A DNA stretch of 64,000 nt from Actinacidiphila bryophytorum (lineage in GTDB: Bacteria > Actinomycetota > Actinomycetes > Streptomycetales > Streptomycetaceae). The notes under the pieces are model-generated. The model saw nothing but the letters and a program-made list of their open reading frames with translations. It was not told where the DNA came from and made no database searches. A program made the position numbers and the translations under genes. Below, one piece after another: positions 19,792 to 27,509 of the stretch (its first letter is position 1; the number at the start of each line of letters is the position of its first letter). The stretch is from the NCBI RefSeq assembly GCF_016916835.1, contig NZ_JAFFIX010000028.1, positions 1-64,000 on the forward strand, in the 5' to 3' direction.

Positions 19792-20730
19792 CTAGCGCAG
19801 CTTGGGGTCGAGGGCGTCGCGGACCGCGTCGCCGAGCAGGATGAAGGCCAGCACCGTCACGCTGAGCGCGCCCGCGGGCCACAGCAGCATGTGCGGCGCG
19901 TTGCGGATCTGGTCGGCCGCCGCGGAGATGTCGATGCCCCACGACACGGCCGGCGGCTTGAGGCCGACGCCGAGGAAGGACAGTGTCGCCTCCAGCGAAA
20001 TGAAGGTGCCCAGTGCGATGGTGGACCATACGATGACCGGAGCCAGCGCGTTCGGGGCGATGTGCCGCAGCATGATCCTGCCGTGGCCCGCGCCGAGCGC
20101 CTTGGCGGCCAGCACGTAGTCCTGCTCCTTCGCGGTGATCACGGCACCGCGGGCGATACGGGCCAGCTGCGGCCAGCCCAGCAGGATGATGAAGGTCGAC
20201 ACGGTGAGCACCGAGCCGCCCTTGACCGCCGAGAGGAAGACGACACCGCCGAGCAGGATCGGGATGCCGAAGAAGATGTCGCTGACGCGCGAGATGATCG
20301 CGTCCAGCCAGCCGCCGAAGTAGCCCGACAGGCCGCCGAGCAGCGCGCCCAGCACCGCGACGCCGAGCGTCGAGAAGATGCCGACCTCGACCGAGGCGCG
20401 GGCACCGTACACGGTGCGGGTGTAGACGTCGCAGCCCTGCTGGTCGTAGCCGAACCAGTGGCCCGAGCTGGGGCCGTTCTGCGAGTTGATCAGGTTGCAC
20501 TGCAGCGGGTCCTGGCTGGCGATCAGACTGGGCCAGAACGAGATGACGATCAGGAACAGGATGACCAGCGCCGATATGTAGAAGATCGGCTTGCGGCTCA
20601 GGTCGTGCCAGGCGTCGTTCCACAGGCTGCGCGGCTTGTCGCGCTTGTCCATGGGGACGGCCGTGCCGTCCGGCGTGGTGGCCGGGGCGCCGCCGGCGTC
20701 GAGGATCAGGGCGTCGGTGTTCTCAGGCAT
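19792..20730 (-). CDS. Peptide ABC transporter permease, DppC type (operon copy 2)
   Basis: A 312-residue permease with six predicted helices, coupling loop DYVLAAKALGAGHGRIML, and C-terminus LGDAVRDALDPKLR, identical to copy 1 at the end. The N-terminal cytoplasmic extension differs from copy 1. The segment around DQQGCDVYTRTVYGARASV has a Cys where copy 1 has Arg. The ATG at 20730 overlaps the DppB stop by 8 bases, the same arrangement as in copy 1. Confidence 0.9.
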   Translation of the reverse strand: MPENTDALILDAGGAPATTPDGTAVPMDKRDKPRSLWNDAWHDLSRKPIFYISALVILFLIVISFWPSLIASQDPLQCNLINSQNGPSSGHWFGYDQQGCDVYTRTVYGARASVEVGIFSTLGVAVLGALLGGLSGYFGGWLDAIISRVSDIFFGIPILLGGVVFLSAVKGGSVLTVSTFIILLGWPQLARIARGAVITAKEQDYVLAAKALGAGHGRIMLRHIAPNALAPVIVWSTIALGTFISLEATLSFLGVGLKPPAVSWGIDISAAADQIRNAPHMLLWPAGALSVTVLAFILLGDAVRDALDPKLR

Positions 20731-21646
20731 ACCGGATCCTCGGGTCCAGGACCGCGTAGAGCAGGTCGACGAGCAGGTTGGCGAGCAGGAAGATGATCAC
20801 CAGGATCGTCACGAAGCCGACCACGGTCGCGGGGCTGGTGTGCACGATCCCCTGGTAGATCTGGTAGCCCACGCCGTGGATGTTGAAGATCCGCTCGGTG
20901 ACCAGGGCGCCCGCCATCAGGTTGCCGATGTCGGTACCCAGGAAGGTCACCACGGGTATGAGCGAGTTGCGCAGCATGTGGTTGACGATGACCCGGCGCC
21001 GCGGCAGGCCCTTGGCGACCGCCGTGCGGAGGTAGTCGGCGCGGGTGTTCTCCGCGACCGAGGTACGGGTCAGCCGCGCCACGTACGCGAGGGAGACGCC
21101 GGCCAGCACGAGGCCGGGCATGAGCAGGTCCTTGAAGGGCGCACCCTCACCCACCGAGGGGTGCACGATCGACCACTTGACGCCGAAGAAGTACTGCAGC
21201 ACGTAGCCGGTGACGAAGGTCGGGATCGAGACCACGATCAGCGTCATGGCCAGCACACCGGTGTCGAAGAACCGCCCGCGGCGCAGGCCGGCGAAGACGC
21301 CGAGCGCGACACCGATGACCGCCTCGATGACGAAGGCCACGATGGTCAGCCGCAGCGTCACGGGGTAGGCCGTCTTCAGCAGTTCGGTGACCGGCTGCTG
21401 GTTCCACGCCTTGCCGAAGTCGCCTTCGAAGACGTGCGACATGTAGATCCAGTACTGCTGGATCAAGGGGTCGTTGAGATGGAACTCAAGTCTGATCTGC
21501 GCGGCGGTCGCCGGGTCCGGGGTGCGGTCGCCGAACATGGCGGCCACGGGATCACCGAGACCCCATACCATCACGAAGATCAACAATGTGGTTCCGATGA
21601 AGACCGGAACCATCTGGAGCAGTCGCCTGATGACGTAGCGCCCCAT
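20723..21646 (-). CDS. Peptide ABC transporter permease, DppB type (operon copy 2)
   Basis: A 307-residue permease starting MGRYVIRRLLQMVPVFIGTT and ending YAVLDPRIRYA. The coupling loop DYLRTAVAKGLPRRRVIV is nearly that of copy 1. It lies downstream of the second binding-protein gene, with a hairpin at 21671-21699 between them. Confidence 0.9.
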   Translation of the reverse strand: MGRYVIRRLLQMVPVFIGTTLLIFVMVWGLGDPVAAMFGDRTPDPATAAQIRLEFHLNDPLIQQYWIYMSHVFEGDFGKAWNQQPVTELLKTAYPVTLRLTIVAFVIEAVIGVALGVFAGLRRGRFFDTGVLAMTLIVVSIPTFVTGYVLQYFFGVKWSIVHPSVGEGAPFKDLLMPGLVLAGVSLAYVARLTRTSVAENTRADYLRTAVAKGLPRRRVIVNHMLRNSLIPVVTFLGTDIGNLMAGALVTERIFNIHGVGYQIYQGIVHTSPATVVGFVTILVIIFLLANLLVDLLYAVLDPRIRYA

Positions 21647-21670
21647 CTGCCCTCCAGGGATCGGGCAGAC

Positions 21671-21699
21671 GTCGGCCGGGGCTTGTGGCCCCGGCCGAC
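21671..21699 (-). terminator. 12-bp hairpin after binding-protein gene (copy 2)
   Basis: Arms 21671-21682 (GTCGGCCGGGGC) and 21688-21699 pair perfectly around a 5-base loop, between the binding-protein stop (21798) and the DppB start (21646). There is no T tract; it is an intra-operon attenuator or 3'-end stabiliser. Confidence 0.75.
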
Positions 21700-21797
21700 A
21701 TCCACACCGCGAGCGGTTGTTTGTCAGTTCCCCCGCAGGCGTGCCCGAACGTCTCCCCTGTACGGACCCGCCTACTGCAGGTAGTGCGTGGTCAGGG

Positions 21798-23453
21798 TCA
21801 GTTGACCGTGATGTCGGTGAAGATCGGGTAGCTGAAGGCGTTCTCCTTGACGTTGGAGACCTTCGAGGACCAACCCGCCTGACCGTTCTGGTACCACAGC
21901 GGGACGATCGGCATGTCGGTGAGGACCTGCTTCTCGGCCTGCTGGTACAGAGCGATCGACTTCGCCGTGTCCGGCTCGGCGTTCGCCTGGTTGATCAGCT
22001 TGTCGACCGTCTTGTTGGTGTACTTCGAGTCGTTCGAGCTGCCGCCGGTGGCGTACAGCGGCGTGATGAAGTCGTCGATCAGCGGGTAGTCCATCTGCCA
22101 GCCGGAACGGAACGGCTGGGTCATCTGGCCCTTGGTGATCTGGTTGCGGAAGTCCGCGAAGGTGCCGGTGGGGGCGCCGACGCAGGCCTTGTTGTTGCCC
22201 AGCACGTTGTTGATGCTGTTGCAGACCGCGTCGACCCATTCCTTGTGCGAGCCGGAGTCGGCGTTGTAGCCGAGCTTCATCTGGCCGCCGGGGATGCCGC
22301 CGCCCTCGGTGATGAGCTGCTTGGCCTTGACCGGGTCGTACGTGCAGGCCTCACCGCACACCGAGGTGCTGTAACCGCCGGCCGCGCCCAGCACCGGGGA
22401 CGTGAGGTCCTGGGCCGGGGTGCGGGTGCCACCGAAGATCTTGTCGGTGATCGTCTTGCGGTCGATCGCCATCGAGATGCCCAGGCGGACCTTGTCCATG
22501 CCCGGCTTGGACCACTCGGGCTTGTACATCGGGAAGGAGAACGTCTGGATGATGCCGGCCGGCTGGTTGAGGTAGCGGCCGCTCAGGTCGTTCTTGACGT
22601 GCGGCAGGTCGGCGGCCGGGATGTCGTCGAGGACGTCCAGCTGGCCGGACTGCAGGTCGGCGTAGGCGGTCTCGCTGCTGGTGTAGACCTTCAGCAGGAC
22701 GCCCTTGTTCTTCGGCTTGCTCGGACCCGTGTAGTTCGGGTTCGGGACCAGCTTCATGCTCGCGCCCTTGGTGTAGGACTCGATCATGTAGGGGCCGTCG
22801 CCGATCGGCTTCTTCAGGTACGCGTCGTGGTTGTCGAAGAACTCCTTGGGCAGCGGCGCGAACGCCTTGTAGCCCAGGCGGTCCGGCCACGTGGAGAACT
22901 TCTGCGACAGCTTCACCGTGAAGGTGTGGTCGTCGACGACCTTCAGACCGCTCATGGTCTTGGCGGTCGGCGCGGCGGTCTCGTCGTCCGGGTGGACGGC
23001 CTTGTAGCCGTCGATGTCCGCGAAGAAGTACGAGTTCAGCTGCTTGTTGGTGACCAGGGCACCGTAGTTCCAGGCGTCCACGAAGGAGCTGGAGGTGACC
23101 GGGGTACCGTCGGAGAACTTCAGGTCCGGCTTGATCTTGATGGTGAAGTTCTGCTGGTCGGTCGTGGTGATCGAGTCAGCGGCCTCAAGCTGGGCCTTGC
23201 CCGTTGCGTCGTACTCCTTGAGGTTCATGAAGATCATGTCAAGGACCTTGCCGCCCTGCACCTCATTGGTGTTGGCGGGCTCGAGCGGGTTCTGGGGGTC
23301 GCCCCACCACGCTCGGACGATCCCGTCGCTCGATCCGCTGCTCGACTTGGCCTTGTCCTTGCTGCCCGAGTCGTCGCTCGAACTGCAGGCGGTCGCTGCG
23401 AGGGCGATCACGGCCGCACCTACGACCCACTTGGCGCTCTTGGCACCGCGCAT
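21798..23453 (-). CDS. Peptide-binding lipoprotein, SBP family 5 (operon copy 2)
   Basis: A 551-residue predicted lipoprotein: MRGAKSAKWVVGAAVIALAA, lipobox ending ATACSS, then a Lys/Ser/Asp linker. It aligns with the copy-1 protein from the shared IVRA-WGDPQNPLEPANTNEV segment to the C-terminal PLWYQNGQAGWSSKVSNV, including the paired-Cys segment CGEACTYDP. Substitutions are spread along the whole protein, so this is an old duplication with room for a different peptide preference. The ATG at 23453 follows GAGGAGG. It is the first gene of the operon. Confidence 0.92.
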   Translation of the reverse strand: MRGAKSAKWVVGAAVIALAATACSSSDDSGSKDKAKSSSGSSDGIVRAWWGDPQNPLEPANTNEVQGGKVLDMIFMNLKEYDATGKAQLEAADSITTTDQQNFTIKIKPDLKFSDGTPVTSSSFVDAWNYGALVTNKQLNSYFFADIDGYKAVHPDDETAAPTAKTMSGLKVVDDHTFTVKLSQKFSTWPDRLGYKAFAPLPKEFFDNHDAYLKKPIGDGPYMIESYTKGASMKLVPNPNYTGPSKPKNKGVLLKVYTSSETAYADLQSGQLDVLDDIPAADLPHVKNDLSGRYLNQPAGIIQTFSFPMYKPEWSKPGMDKVRLGISMAIDRKTITDKIFGGTRTPAQDLTSPVLGAAGGYSTSVCGEACTYDPVKAKQLITEGGGIPGGQMKLGYNADSGSHKEWVDAVCNSINNVLGNNKACVGAPTGTFADFRNQITKGQMTQPFRSGWQMDYPLIDDFITPLYATGGSSNDSKYTNKTVDKLINQANAEPDTAKSIALYQQAEKQVLTDMPIVPLWYQNGQAGWSSKVSNVKENAFSYPIFTDITVN

Positions 23454-23784
23454 GGGTTTGCCTCCTCAGGAGTCACTATCGATACGTGAAAGGAAGGCCG
23501 GACGCCCACTGACACCCCTGACAGCGACTACGGCCTTCCTGTGCTCGTGAGTCGGCGCTCCCCATCAGCGCGTGACCCATTGACCCGAGCTCAACTTCGT
23601 CCCACTATCGGGCACGTTTGAAGTCGGATCGACACAGGGTTGGTCTCGCTTTGGTCACATCGACGTCGATCTTGTTCCAGAATCCGGACATTATGGAACG
23701 TAGACAGACACCGGCGAAATGGGCAGTGTGACCTATCTAACGGTGATTGCTGTCCGGAAAGCGGACAGCGCGAGACCACGCAAA
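23454..23784 (-). promoter_or_regulatory. Upstream region and leader of transport operon copy 2
   Basis: No convincing gene lies here. Going upstream from the binding-protein start there is the GAGGAGG ribosome site, then a 10-bp inverted repeat (AGGAAGGCCG at 23491-23500 with 23531-23540, 30-base loop), which would form a hairpin in the leader. Further up the sequence becomes A/T-richer, with GATAGT-like and TTCAAA-like hexamers (around 23600-23630 on the minus strand) that are weak promoter candidates. Confidence 0.4.
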
Positions 23785-23811
23785 GAGGGGCCCAGGAAGC
23801 CTGGACCCCTC
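23785..23811 (-). terminator. typA terminator
   Basis: A 12-bp stem with one G-U wobble (GAGGGGCCCAGG at 23785-23796, with 23800-23811) and a 3-base loop, 27 bases after the typA stop, followed on the minus strand by CTTTG. Confidence 0.85.
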
Positions 23812-23837
23812 ACCGTTCCGTTGGCGGTCAGTGGGCG

Positions 23838-25703
23838 TCAGCGCTTGGCGCGGGACGCGGCACGGCCCCGCTCCTTCTGGTCGAGGACCACCTTACGGAT
23901 CCTGACCGTCTCCGGAGTGACTTCGATGCATTCATCGTCCCTGCAGAACTCCAAGGACTGTTCAAGGGAGAGCATCCGCGGCGGCACCAGGGACTCGGTC
24001 ACGTCCGCGGTCGAGGACCGCATGTTCGTGAGCTTCTTCTCCTTGGTGATGTTCACGTCCATGTCGTCCGACCTGGAGTTCTCACCGACGATCATGCCCT
24101 CGTAGACCTCGGTGGTCGGCGAGACGAACAGCACGCCGCGCTCCTGCAGGTTGGTCATCGCGAACGCGGTCACCACACCCGCCCGGTCCGCCACCAGCGA
24201 GCCGTTGTTGCGGGTGCGCAGCTCGCCGAACCAGGGCTCGTGGCCCTCGAAGATGGAGTGCGCGATACCCGTGCCGCGGGTCTGCGTCAGGAACTCGGTG
24301 CGGAAGCCGATCAGACCGCGGGACGGCACGATCCACTCCATGCGGATCCAGCCGGACCCGTGGTTGGTCATCGTCTCCATCCGGCCCTTGCGGCTCGCCA
24401 TCAGCTGGGTGATCGCCCCCAGGTGCTCCTCGGGCGAGTCGATGGTCATCCGCTCGATCGGCTCGTGGACCTTGCCGTTGATCTCCTTGGTGACCACCTC
24501 GGGCTTGCCGACGGTCAGCTCGAAGCCCTCCCGGCGCATCGTCTCCACCAGGATGGCCAGCGCCAGCTCACCGCGGCCCTGCACCTCCCAGGCGTCCGGG
24601 CGCTCGGTCGGCAGCACCCGCAGGCTCACGTTGCCGACCAGCTCGCGCTCCAGCCGGGTCTGCACCAGCCGGGCGGTGACCTTGTGGCCCTTGCCGCCCT
24701 TGCCGACCAGCGGCGAGGTGTTCGTACCGATGGTCATCGAGATGGCCGGCTCGTCCACCGTGATCAGCGGCAGCGCGATCGGGTTCTCCGGGTCGGCCAG
24801 CGTCTCGCCGATCATGATCTCCGGGATGCCGGCCACCGCGCAGATGTCACCGGGACCCGCGCTCTCGGCGGGCTTGCGGGTCAGCGCCTCGGTCATCATC
24901 AGCTCGCTGATGCGGACGCTGGAGATGGTGCCGTCGCGCTTGATCCAGGCGACGGTCTGCCCCTTCTTCAGGTGGCCCTGCTCGACCCGCAGCAGCGCGA
25001 TACGGCCGAGGAAGTTGTCCGCGTCCAGGTTGGTGACGTGCGCCTGCAGCGGGGCGTCCTCGTCGAAGGTCGGCGCCGGGACGGTCGACAGGATCGTCGA
25101 GAAGAACGGCTCAAGGCTGTCGCTGTCGGCCGGGACCGTGCCGTTCTCCGGCTTGGTCAGCGACGCGACGCCGTCGCGGGCGCACGCGTAGACGATCGGG
25201 AACTCGATCTGGTCCTCGTCCGCGTCCAGGTCCAGGAAGAGGTCGTAGGTCTCGTTGACGACCTCGTCGATCCTGGAGTCCGGGCGGTCGGTCTTGTTGA
25301 TGCACAGGATCACCGGCAGCCGGGCCGACAGCGCCTTGCGCAGCACGAACCGGGTCTGCGGCAGCGGACCCTCTGAGGCGTCCACCAGCAGCACCACCGC
25401 GTCCACCATCGACAGGCCGCGCTCGACCTCACCGCCGAAGTCGGCGTGGCCGGGGGTGTCGATGATGTTGATGGTGACCGGGTCCCCGCCGTCCTTGGGG
25501 TGGTACTTCACCGCGGTGTTCTTCGCGAGAATGGTGATGCCCTTCTCGCGCTCCAGGTCGTTGGAGTCCATCATCCGGTCGTCCAGATGCTGGTGTGCGG
25601 CGAAGGCCCCGGCCTGCTTGAGCATGGCGTCGACGAGGGTCGTCTTGCCGTGGTCGACGTGGGCGACGATGGCGACGTTACGGATATCGTGGCGCGTGGA
25701 CAT
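23838..25703 (-). CDS. typA: Ribosome-associated translational GTPase TypA/BipA
   Basis: A 621-residue member of the EF-G-like GTPases that binds the ribosome and acts in stress and cold adaptation and in 50S assembly. G1 is AHVDHGKTT (residues 14-22), the switch region has REKGITI, G3 is DTPGHADF, and G4 is NKTD. Domain II, EF-G-like domains (GRGELALAILVETMRREG), and the TypA-specific C-terminal domain ending in a basic tail follow. Length is typical. The start ATG at 25703 has GGGAGA upstream. It is a single gene with its own terminator, divergent from the next membrane-protein gene. Confidence 0.96.
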   Translation of the reverse strand: MSTRHDIRNVAIVAHVDHGKTTLVDAMLKQAGAFAAHQHLDDRMMDSNDLEREKGITILAKNTAVKYHPKDGGDPVTINIIDTPGHADFGGEVERGLSMVDAVVLLVDASEGPLPQTRFVLRKALSARLPVILCINKTDRPDSRIDEVVNETYDLFLDLDADEDQIEFPIVYACARDGVASLTKPENGTVPADSDSLEPFFSTILSTVPAPTFDEDAPLQAHVTNLDADNFLGRIALLRVEQGHLKKGQTVAWIKRDGTISSVRISELMMTEALTRKPAESAGPGDICAVAGIPEIMIGETLADPENPIALPLITVDEPAISMTIGTNTSPLVGKGGKGHKVTARLVQTRLERELVGNVSLRVLPTERPDAWEVQGRGELALAILVETMRREGFELTVGKPEVVTKEINGKVHEPIERMTIDSPEEHLGAITQLMASRKGRMETMTNHGSGWIRMEWIVPSRGLIGFRTEFLTQTRGTGIAHSIFEGHEPWFGELRTRNNGSLVADRAGVVTAFAMTNLQERGVLFVSPTTEVYEGMIVGENSRSDDMDVNITKEKKLTNMRSSTADVTESLVPPRMLSLEQSLEFCRDDECIEVTPETVRIRKVVLDQKERGRAASRAKR

Positions 25704-25890
25704 GCGGCGGCGCTTCTCCCGGAATCGTGGATGGCGTCGCGTTCCTCTTCGACGCGCTCGCCCGTGCCGGGCAGAAAGTCACGCCGCGGCCGTTTCCCAT
25801 GGTACGTGCCAGCACCCCGGGCTGCGCCCGCACGAGCCCCACCGGCGCCCCGCGTACGCCCCGACCTCGGCCCGGTGGCAGGATCTGGCC

Positions 25891-27105
25891 GTGTCCACGC
25901 CACCCGTCGTCCCGCAGGACGAGTCAGTGCCGCCGCTGCCGGCCGGCATCCCGCTCCACCCCGCCGGCTCCCCCGCCGCCGCGCACACCGCCGGGCGGCG
26001 CGCCCTGCCGAACCTGCTGATCATCGCCGTCGCCCTGGCCGTGGGAGTGCTCGGCGGCACCGGTGCCATACCCCTGGACCGCAACGGCCTCCTGCGCTTC
26101 GCCCTCGGCATGGTCGTCGGCCTGAACCTCCACATCGTCGCCTACTGGCTGCTCGGCCCCCTCTCCGGCGTCGCCACCGTCTGGACGTCCCTCGGCGTCG
26201 GCCGCTGGCTCGGCCACACCACCCGCCGCGGGCGGCTCGTCGTCTTCCGGCTGCTTCCGCTGATCCCCTTCATCGCCTGCCAGGTCATCGTCGGGCGGCC
26301 GGGGCTGCGCCGCCGCATGTGGGCATGCGCCGCCGCCACGCTCCTGGCCGAGGCGGTCGCCTCCGCCGCCCTCGTCGCCGCGGGCGGGCCGGCCGCCTCC
26401 GTCGGCTGGGGCCTCGCCGCGGTCACCCTCCTCGTGCTTGCCGCCCAGCCCGGCCGGGTCACCTCGCCCGCCTGGCGCCTCTTCCGCCTCCCCTTCGGCG
26501 ACAACGACCAGGCACTCGCCGAATGGGTCCACGACCCGGCCACCCTGGCCGCCGCCCGGGCCGCCTGCGCCGGCCGCATCGACCTGGCCCGCGCCGCCCT
26601 CGACGCGGCACCGGCCGCCCCGGGCGACGCCTCGCCCCGTCGGCTGGCCATGGAGGCGTCCCTCGCCCTCTGCGAGGGCCGCTGCGACGCGGCCGCGCGC
26701 ACCGCGGCCGAGCTGCGCGAACGGTCGCATGCGCCGGAGCTGCGGCGGGGGGCGCTCCAGCTGTACGCGTGCGCGGTCGCCGACGGGATCGCCGCCGGGC
26801 ACTGGCGTGCGGCCGACGCGATGCCGTACTTCGACGCGGCGCTCGCCGCGCTGCGGGCCGAGTCGAAGGCCGCGGCCTTGCGAGGTACTGACCTCGCCGC
26901 GATGGAGGCGCTGTTCCGGGGGCGGCCTCAGCAGGCCGTCAAGCTCGCCACTCTTGCCGCCGCCAACGCCGCTACCGTGCACGTTCGTGCCCGCGCCCTT
27001 CTCACGCTCGCTGCGGCCCACACCGCCGCGGGCCACCCCGAGCTGTCCCGCGCCCCCCGCGCCCGGGCTGCCGCCCTGTCCCCCACCTTGCACACCACCC
27101 GCTAG
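25891..27105 (+). CDS. Integral membrane protein with C-terminal helical-repeat region
   Basis: A 404-residue protein starting at GTG 25891 (VSTPPVVPQDES), with AGGAT 9 bases upstream. The in-frame extension upstream overlaps the typA promoter area and was rejected. Residues about 35-200 hold five or six hydrophobic segments (LLIIAVALAVGVLGGTGAI and others), with RRG/RRP turns that fit cytoplasmic loops. The C-terminal half is Ala-rich, regularly helical and TPR-like (about residues 210-395), without a catalytic motif. It could be a membrane-anchored scaffold. The function is not recognised. Confidence 0.75.
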   Translation: MSTPPVVPQDESVPPLPAGIPLHPAGSPAAAHTAGRRALPNLLIIAVALAVGVLGGTGAIPLDRNGLLRFALGMVVGLNLHIVAYWLLGPLSGVATVWTSLGVGRWLGHTTRRGRLVVFRLLPLIPFIACQVIVGRPGLRRRMWACAAATLLAEAVASAALVAAGGPAASVGWGLAAVTLLVLAAQPGRVTSPAWRLFRLPFGDNDQALAEWVHDPATLAAARAACAGRIDLARAALDAAPAAPGDASPRRLAMEASLALCEGRCDAAARTAAELRERSHAPELRRGALQLYACAVADGIAAGHWRAADAMPYFDAALAALRAESKAAALRGTDLAAMEALFRGRPQQAVKLATLAAANAATVHVRARALLTLAAAHTAAGHPELSRAPRARAAALSPTLHTTR

Positions 27106-27509
27106 CCCCGCGGGGGGTTGGGGGGGTGCCCCTTGCGCCGGGCGGTCGGCTTTCCCGCCGTCGTGGCTGGTCGCGCAGTTCCCCGCGCCCCCAGGTGACT
27201 GCCCCTTGCGGTGAGCTCGCACCTTCCGGTGCATCGTGATTGGGCGCGCAGTTCCCCGCGCCCCTGAAAAACGCTCACCCTCTTGCGCAGAGGGCGCCGC
27301 CTGACGGCGTCGGCTCTGCGGGAGGGGGCACCCCCAGGGGCGCGGGGAACTGCGCGCCCAGCCCGAGGAGCGGGATAGAAGCAACGCCACAGCAAGTGGC
27401 AACCACCTCAGGGGCGCGGGGAACTGCGCGACCAGCCACGACGAAGCCGCAGGCACGGGATGCACCGCAAGGGGCAGCAGCCCGGGGGTACCTGCGCGCC
27501 CCCGGAGGG
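27106..27509. repeat. Gene-free stretch with four copies of a streptomycete interspersed repeat
   Basis: Two copies of a ~25-34 bp unit lie in one orientation (27162-27191 and 27241-27264) and two in the other (27336-27360 and 27410-27443). The core is GGGGCGCGGGGAACTGCGCG, followed by MCCAGCCACGA in the longest copies. Because both orientations are present, the copies can pair into long hairpins between two convergent genes. Two more copies flank 54951-55050. I recall this motif as common between genes in streptomycetes. It may act as a terminator or be a dispersed repeat. Confidence 0.8.

Noticed and set aside
23591-23779. 62-codon minus-strand frame upstream of the copy-2 operon
   Set aside because: It has no ribosome site and un-biased codon use, and lies in promoter sequence.
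27106-27509. Small genes within the repeat cluster
   Set aside because: The frames are made of the repeat units, differ between copies, and lack ribosome sites.
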